51,673 nt of DNA from a bacterium (GTDB taxonomy: Bacteria > Acidobacteriota > Terriglobia > Terriglobales > Acidobacteriaceae): positions 1 to 51,673 of the forward strand of contig JAMFSC010000033.1 of NCBI GenBank assembly GCA_026225095.1. Direction: 5' to 3'. The first letter of the stretch is position 1, and the number at the start of each line of letters is the position of its first letter. The notes beneath the pieces are model-generated. The model was not told where the DNA came from, did not search any database, and saw only the letters and a list, made by a program, of their open reading frames with translations. The position numbers and the translations under genes were made by a program. This document shows, piece by piece, positions 47,654-51,673 of this stretch.

Positions 47654-49948
47654 ATGCAACGCTTTCTTGCCTGTCTTTTCTTGCTTTATCTTTCTTTGAG
47701 TTCTGCGGCGTACGCGAGCATCTTTGGGGAGGTCCAGGGGGTCGTTCACGATACGCAGCATCGCCCGGTCAGTGGTGCCTCAGTAACGATTCGTGCGGCG
47801 CGCTCGGCGTTCTCGAAGACCGGCGTGACCGACCGGAACGGTTCATTCAGTGTGCCCGTGATTCCGCTGGGAGACTACATCGTGACGGTAACCCAGACGG
47901 GGTTCCGGGTCTCCGAACAGACAATCACGCTGGCTTCGAATACGACTCCGCTGCTGCACTTTGAGCTCGCGGTTGGAAGCGTCCATGAGACTGTGACGGT
48001 CTCCACGCATGACGACGCGGCGAATGGCAACTCCGTGACCCCGACGGAGTTGGTCGGGCGGACCGAGATCGCTCAGACTCCGGGAGCCGACCGCAGCAAC
48101 AGCATGGCCATGATCACCGACTACGTTCCGGGTGCGTATATGACGCATGACATGCTGCACATGCGCGGAGGACACCAGGTGAGCTGGCTGCTGGATGGGG
48201 TGGAGATTCCCAACACCAACATCGCGAGCAACCTGGGAGCGCAGATCGATCCGAAGGATATCGACTACGTCGAGGTGCAGCGCGGAAGCTACACGTCCGA
48301 CGTCGGCGACCGGACCTATGGCGTCTTCAACATCGTGCCGCGAACGGGGTTCGAGCGGAACCGGCAGGCCGAGATCGTGATGACCGCGGGGAGCTTTCTC
48401 CAGACCAACGACCAGATCAACTTCGGCGATCACACGGAGAAGTTTGCCTACTACGCCAGCCTGAACGGCAATCGCAGCGACTATGGGTTGGCTCCGCCGG
48501 TCAGTGCGGTTCGCCATGATGCGACCAACGGATACGGCGGCTTCGCTTCGTTGATCTACAACCGGACGCCGAAGGATCAGTTTCGGCTGATCTCGCAGTT
48601 GCGGAAGGACTCGTTTCAGATTCCGTACGACCCGGACCCGAACAGCGTCGAGAATGAGCAGTTCGACTCGAGCGGTCTGCGCGATCGGCAGCAGGAGGCC
48701 GACGGGCTGGTGGCGGCCTCGTGGCTGCATACGTTCAGCCCTGTGACGGTGCTGCAGGTCTCGCCGTTCTACCACTACAACCGGGCCGACTATGAGCCGA
48801 ATGCGGACGATACTCCGGTGGCGACGACCTCCGATCGGACCTCCAACTACGCCGGTGGACAGGCTTCGGTCACGACCGAGGTCGCTCGGAACACGGTGCA
48901 GGCCGGAATCTACGCGTTCGGCCAGCACGATGGCTACCGGTTTGGCGCCGTGTTCAACGATGGCAGCGGCAATCCGAACTTCACGATTCCGGATTCGGCC
49001 TCGGGTGGCGTCGTCGAGGCGTATGTCTCGGATAACTTCAGGGCGACGTCTTGGTTGACCGTGATCGCGGGCATGCGACAGACTCACTTCCAGGGACAGT
49101 TCTCCGAGGATGTGACCGCGCCTCGGGTTGGTGTTGCGTTGCGGATTCCGAAGATCGGCTGGGTCTTCCGCGGGTTCTATGGGCGGTTCTACCAGCCGCC
49201 GCCGCTGTTGACCGCCAATGGGCCTGTGGTGCAGTTCGCACAGGCGAGCAACACCGACTTCGAGCCTCTGCATGGCGAACGGGACGAGGAGCACCAGTTC
49301 GGGGTGCAGATTCCGCTGCGCGGATGGCTGCTCGATGCGGACACATTCAAGACGCGCATCAAGAACTTTCTCGACCACTCGAACATCGGCGACTCCAGCA
49401 TCTACTTTCCGGTGACGGTGGATGGGGCGCTGGTGCGGGCATGGGAGGTATCGCTGCGGTCGCCACGTCTCTCGCGCTTCGGACAGGCTCACCTGGCCTA
49501 CTCGAACCAGATCGCGGAGCAGCGGGGCGACATCACCGGTGGTCTGGTCTGTACACCGGTCGGCGATCCGGCCTGCGATGCCGGATTCACGTACTCATCG
49601 GTCGATCACGATCAGCGGAATACGCTGAACGTAGGGTTCAACGCGACGCTGCCCTGGCAGATGACTGGTTCGACCAACGTGATGTACGGATCGGGGTTCA
49701 CCAACGGCGGATTGGACCCGGATGGGCCGCCGGCGGATCCTCGGTACCCGAACGCCTATCTGCCGCAGCATACGACCTTCGATCTCTCCGTTGGCAAGAG
49801 CTTCGGGGAGAACACGACGGTCTCCGTCAGTGCGTTGAACGTCGGCAACCGGCGCGTGCTCCTGGATAACAGCCTGACCTTTGGCGGGTTCCACTATAAC
49901 GACCCGCGAGAGATCTATGGGGAGGTCCGGCATCAGTTCCACTTCTGA
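47654..49948 (+). CDS. TonB-dependent receptor with N-terminal carboxypeptidase-regulatory-like domain (764 aa)
   Basis: A signal peptide (about 1-22, LSLSSAAYA) is followed by a carboxypeptidase-regulatory-like domain (about 25-112), a clear plug domain (about 120-235, including MRGGHQVSWLLDGVEIPNTNI and VEVQRGSYTSDVGDRTYG) and a beta barrel to the terminal Phe (HQFHF). It is shorter than the three Oar-like proteins and closer to classic metal/siderophore/vitamin receptors. MTHDMLHMRGGH near the plug apex offers Met and His, which would suit a metal ligand. AGGAGA lies about 7 nt before the ATG. Placed right after the Cys-rich exported protein. Confidence 0.9.
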   Translation: MQRFLACLFLLYLSLSSAAYASIFGEVQGVVHDTQHRPVSGASVTIRAARSAFSKTGVTDRNGSFSVPVIPLGDYIVTVTQTGFRVSEQTITLASNTTPLLHFELAVGSVHETVTVSTHDDAANGNSVTPTELVGRTEIAQTPGADRSNSMAMITDYVPGAYMTHDMLHMRGGHQVSWLLDGVEIPNTNIASNLGAQIDPKDIDYVEVQRGSYTSDVGDRTYGVFNIVPRTGFERNRQAEIVMTAGSFLQTNDQINFGDHTEKFAYYASLNGNRSDYGLAPPVSAVRHDATNGYGGFASLIYNRTPKDQFRLISQLRKDSFQIPYDPDPNSVENEQFDSSGLRDRQQEADGLVAASWLHTFSPVTVLQVSPFYHYNRADYEPNADDTPVATTSDRTSNYAGGQASVTTEVARNTVQAGIYAFGQHDGYRFGAVFNDGSGNPNFTIPDSASGGVVEAYVSDNFRATSWLTVIAGMRQTHFQGQFSEDVTAPRVGVALRIPKIGWVFRGFYGRFYQPPPLLTANGPVVQFAQASNTDFEPLHGERDEEHQFGVQIPLRGWLLDADTFKTRIKNFLDHSNIGDSSIYFPVTVDGALVRAWEVSLRSPRLSRFGQAHLAYSNQIAEQRGDITGGLVCTPVGDPACDAGFTYSSVDHDQRNTLNVGFNATLPWQMTGSTNVMYGSGFTNGGLDPDGPPADPRYPNAYLPQHTTFDLSVGKSFGENTTVSVSALNVGNRRVLLDNSLTFGGFHYNDPREIYGEVRHQFHF

Positions 49949-50326
49949 CCGTTGGGGGGGGGACCCCCTCTCCATCGCAAGGGCGTAAGTCTCCTGTTTT
50001 CATATATCTGCGGCAGATTGTCGACTGTAAGTATATGATAACAAACGATTTACTGCTAAATATCAGCAAAAAAATGGGGTTAGATCGCCGGAAGGGATGA
50101 AAGGCGTCCATATCACGGCATTTATCCTAGTTTTATGAGTTTGGTGGAACTCGTCGACCAAGCTTATCTTGTTTGGTTTGATATAGATAAGCCTTGGTGT
50201 GGCTTGGCACGCGATTTGCTGAGATCTATCGCGAAAACTATTTTCGGGGGCAGGATTCCGGGTCACTGGTGGTGTTCGAGGGGTATCTGATCGTAAGATG
50301 TCGGCGCATAGAGAAAGGCCCGATTG
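49949..50326. other. 378-nt A/T-rich gap before the VWFA gene
   Basis: No gene. It opens with a G9-type run and GACCCCCTC just after the receptor stop codon. From about 50000 to 50200 the G+C drops well below the flanks (TTTTCATATATCTGC, TATATGATAACAAACG, ATATCAGCAAAAAAATGG), and a sigma-54 site ends the region at 50204-50220. The A/T-rich part would suit activator or IHF binding upstream of a -24/-12 promoter. Confidence 0.55.
50204..50220 (+). promoter_or_regulatory. Sigma-54 (-24/-12) promoter, exact consensus match
   Basis: TTGGCACGCGATTTGCT: TGGCACG, four bases, TTGCT. GG is at 50206-50207 and GC at 50218-50219, 10 nt apart. The predicted start is near 50231, giving a leader of about 95 nt before the VWFA gene. 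Confidence 0.75.
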
Positions 50327-51523
50327 ATGCTACTTCGTTTGTGCTGCCTTCTTCCGGTCGCGTCCATGGCCTCGGCTTCGATCGCGGCACTGATTCCTCT
50401 CTGCGTGGTGTCGGTGCCGGCCCAGACGGCGGCGCTGCAACAGCGGGGACCGGATTCTCACAGGGTCGTACTCGATATCGTCGCAAGGCCTAGCCTGGAG
50501 GCCGCGAGTGCGGCAGTGGTTACGGACAATGGAGATCGAATTCGTCCGGAACAGCTCCGGTTGCTCTCTCAGAGGGACGGCAGCGACGCGCAGCCACAGG
50601 TGATCTTCGTCATCGATGCCGTGAACTCCAACTTTCAGTCGGTGGCTAGGAGTGAGGACGCAATCAAGGCGGTGCTGAAGGCGAACCAAGGTCAGTTACC
50701 CCAGCTGACTTCGGTGGTGATCCTCTCCGATGTTCCTGGATACCCGTCCGTGAAGACCTCGCCACAGGACACGACCTCGCTACGGCAGAGTCAACTGTTC
50801 GCGCATAGGATACCCCCATCCCGAGATGCCTCCGAACTGTTTAGGCAGATAGAAAGCTTCAAGGTCGGACTGCACCGGATCCTTGAGTCACAGGCAGGCA
50901 TTGGCCAGGCGGAGCGCGTTCAATTTTCGCTCGAGGCGCTCAGCTTCGTCGCGAAAGCGGAGGCTTCCGAACCGGGTCCCAAGATCGTTGTATGGATTAG
51001 TCCCGGGTGGCCGTTCCTGTCCAAATCCGACGCTAAGTCATCCGAGCAACTGTTCGATTCAATCGTCTACTTCTCGGACCTGCTCCGGTCAGGCCGAATC
51101 ATCCTGTACTCCGTCAGCCCGGAGGGTATGACCTCTCAGGATCATTCTGCCGAGACAGAGGCTTTTCTCTTCGCTTCCCGGCGGAGCACGATCGAGGCAA
51201 ACGGCCACGCACCCAAGGTTCCTGTCGAACTCACGAGCACGTATTACATGCAGTTCCTTGCTGGTGTGCGCAACGCGGCAGACTCGAACCCGAATGATCT
51301 CACACTCCAGGTGCTTGCCTATCAGAGTGGTGGGCTGGTGCTGCAGCAGAACAACGACTTGAAAAACGAGCTGATGCAATGCATTTCCGACGCCCAGAAC
51401 ATCAGTAGCCTGGCGTATGAACCCGACGCCCACGGGGTGGGAACCAAGTACCATGCGGTGCAGGTGCGACGCTCCGCGGATGCCCAACCCTTGCGGACAC
51501 GGACCGGCTTTTATGACAAGTAG
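50327..51523 (+). CDS. Exported VWFA-related domain protein of Acidobacterial type
   Basis: A 398-residue protein from ATG 50327 (a TTG lies one codon before). Signal peptide about 1-33 (LIPLCVVSVPAQT). The body reads like the Acidobacterial VWFA-related family: VIFVIDAVNSNFQSVARSEDAI (metal-site strand with Asp-x-x-Asn-x-Asn rather than DxSxS), VVILSDVPGY, KIVVWISPGWPFL, RIILYSVSPEG, a QFLAGVRNAADSNPNDL stretch and a C-terminal beta part ending YHAVQVRRSADAQPLRTRTG. The role is unknown; probably protein-protein contact in the envelope. It lies behind a consensus sigma-54 promoter. Confidence 0.85.
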   Translation: MLLRLCCLLPVASMASASIAALIPLCVVSVPAQTAALQQRGPDSHRVVLDIVARPSLEAASAAVVTDNGDRIRPEQLRLLSQRDGSDAQPQVIFVIDAVNSNFQSVARSEDAIKAVLKANQGQLPQLTSVVILSDVPGYPSVKTSPQDTTSLRQSQLFAHRIPPSRDASELFRQIESFKVGLHRILESQAGIGQAERVQFSLEALSFVAKAEASEPGPKIVVWISPGWPFLSKSDAKSSEQLFDSIVYFSDLLRSGRIILYSVSPEGMTSQDHSAETEAFLFASRRSTIEANGHAPKVPVELTSTYYMQFLAGVRNAADSNPNDLTLQVLAYQSGGLVLQQNNDLKNELMQCISDAQNISSLAYEPDAHGVGTKYHAVQVRRSADAQPLRTRTGFYDK

Positions 51524-51541
51524 GCTGTCATTCGTGCGGGG

Positions 51542-51673
51542 TCACACCATCCTCTGAACCCATTGGGTTCGCCAGGCTGGGGCCTCGAATGGATCGGCGA
51601 AGTACTGGGTCTCGTGCACCACCTTGCCGTCGCGGAATTCCATGATGCTGACGGTGTAGGCCGGGCGGCCCTC
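51542..51673 (-). CDS. NTF2/SnoaL-like protein, C-terminal 43 residues (cut by right edge)
   Basis: Reading leftward from the window end: EGRPAYTVSIMEFRDGKVV, then HETQYFADPFEAPAWRTQWV and a TGA at 51542-51544. The phrase FRDGKVVHETQYFADPFEAPAWR is characteristic of the last strand and tail of small SnoaL/NTF2-like proteins. Frame and stop are clear, the rest lies outside. It converges with the VWFA gene, 18 nt away. Confidence 0.8.
   Translation of the reverse strand, partial: EGRPAYTVSIMEFRDGKVVHETQYFADPFEAPAWRTQWVQRMV

Noticed and set aside
47843..49492. 549-codon minus-strand open frame opposite the TonB-dependent receptor
   Set aside because: Arg/Val/His/Leu-rich shadow translation without recognisable domain.
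1..51673. CRISPR arrays, insertion sequences, integrases, prophage genes, rRNA
   Set aside because: No regularly spaced repeats, transposase/integrase motifs or rRNA-like stretches were seen on either strand.

Overview
The window looks like a chromosomal segment of an Acidobacteriota member, probably class Terriglobia (Granulicella/Edaphobacter/Terriglobus-like). The reasons are the high G+C, four outer-membrane receptors with an N-terminal carboxypeptidase-regulatory-like domain (three of them 1,080-1,170 aa Oar-like proteins), a VWFA-related secreted protein, many exported hydrolases, and several families of short intergenic palindromic repeats. The genus is inferred from gene style. No rRNA, tRNA, CRISPR array, transposase, integrase or phage gene was found.

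Layout. 1-5 kb: flotillin (cut by the left edge), a small His-rich membrane protein and PspA, then an exported VOC protein, ruvA, an unknown 251-aa protein and a two-helix membrane protein. 5-9 kb: exported M28 peptidase, accD, a 79-aa unknown and rlmH. 9-22 kb: three Oar-like receptors interrupted by the leftward housekeeping cluster obgE-nadD-rsfS, whose RsfS carries a histone-H1-like Lys/Ala tail. 22-28 kb: DedA-rhodanese fusion, PilZ protein, mnmG lying between two ~95-bp direct repeats, exported MsrA and a CPBP-like membrane protein. 28-33.6 kb: a Doc/AbrB toxin-antitoxin pair, an orphan response regulator, and an exported phosphoesterase translationally coupled to a periplasmic solute-binding protein, with a decayed fragment of a second binding protein nearby. 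33.6-51.7 kb: tgt, an M1 aminopeptidase with a fused regulatory-like domain, nucleoside hydrolase, SelO, exported type I phosphodiesterase, two NTF2-like proteins (the second cut by the right edge), two overlapping transsulfuration enzymes, a cytochrome c-PQQ-type dehydrogenase, a Cys-rich exported protein next to a TonB-dependent receptor, and the VWFA protein.

Large-scale signal. The + strand is C-rich from 1 to about 33.6 kb and G-rich from there to the end, whichever strand the genes are on. A change from C-rich to G-rich is what a replication origin would give; an inversion boundary or an assembly join would look the same. No dnaA or DnaA-box cluster was seen.

Regulation. Two -24/-12 (sigma-54) promoter candidates lie upstream of exported proteins, one an exact consensus match. 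Seven genes have a TANNNT box ending exactly 6 or 7 nt before the ATG, which suggests leaderless transcription. The genes mostly act in short units: obgE-nadD-rsfS (ribosome assembly and NAD synthesis), the two Cys/Met enzymes (GTGA overlap), antitoxin-toxin (GTGA overlap), phosphoesterase-binding protein (TTGA overlap). No complete novel defence or mobile system is evident.
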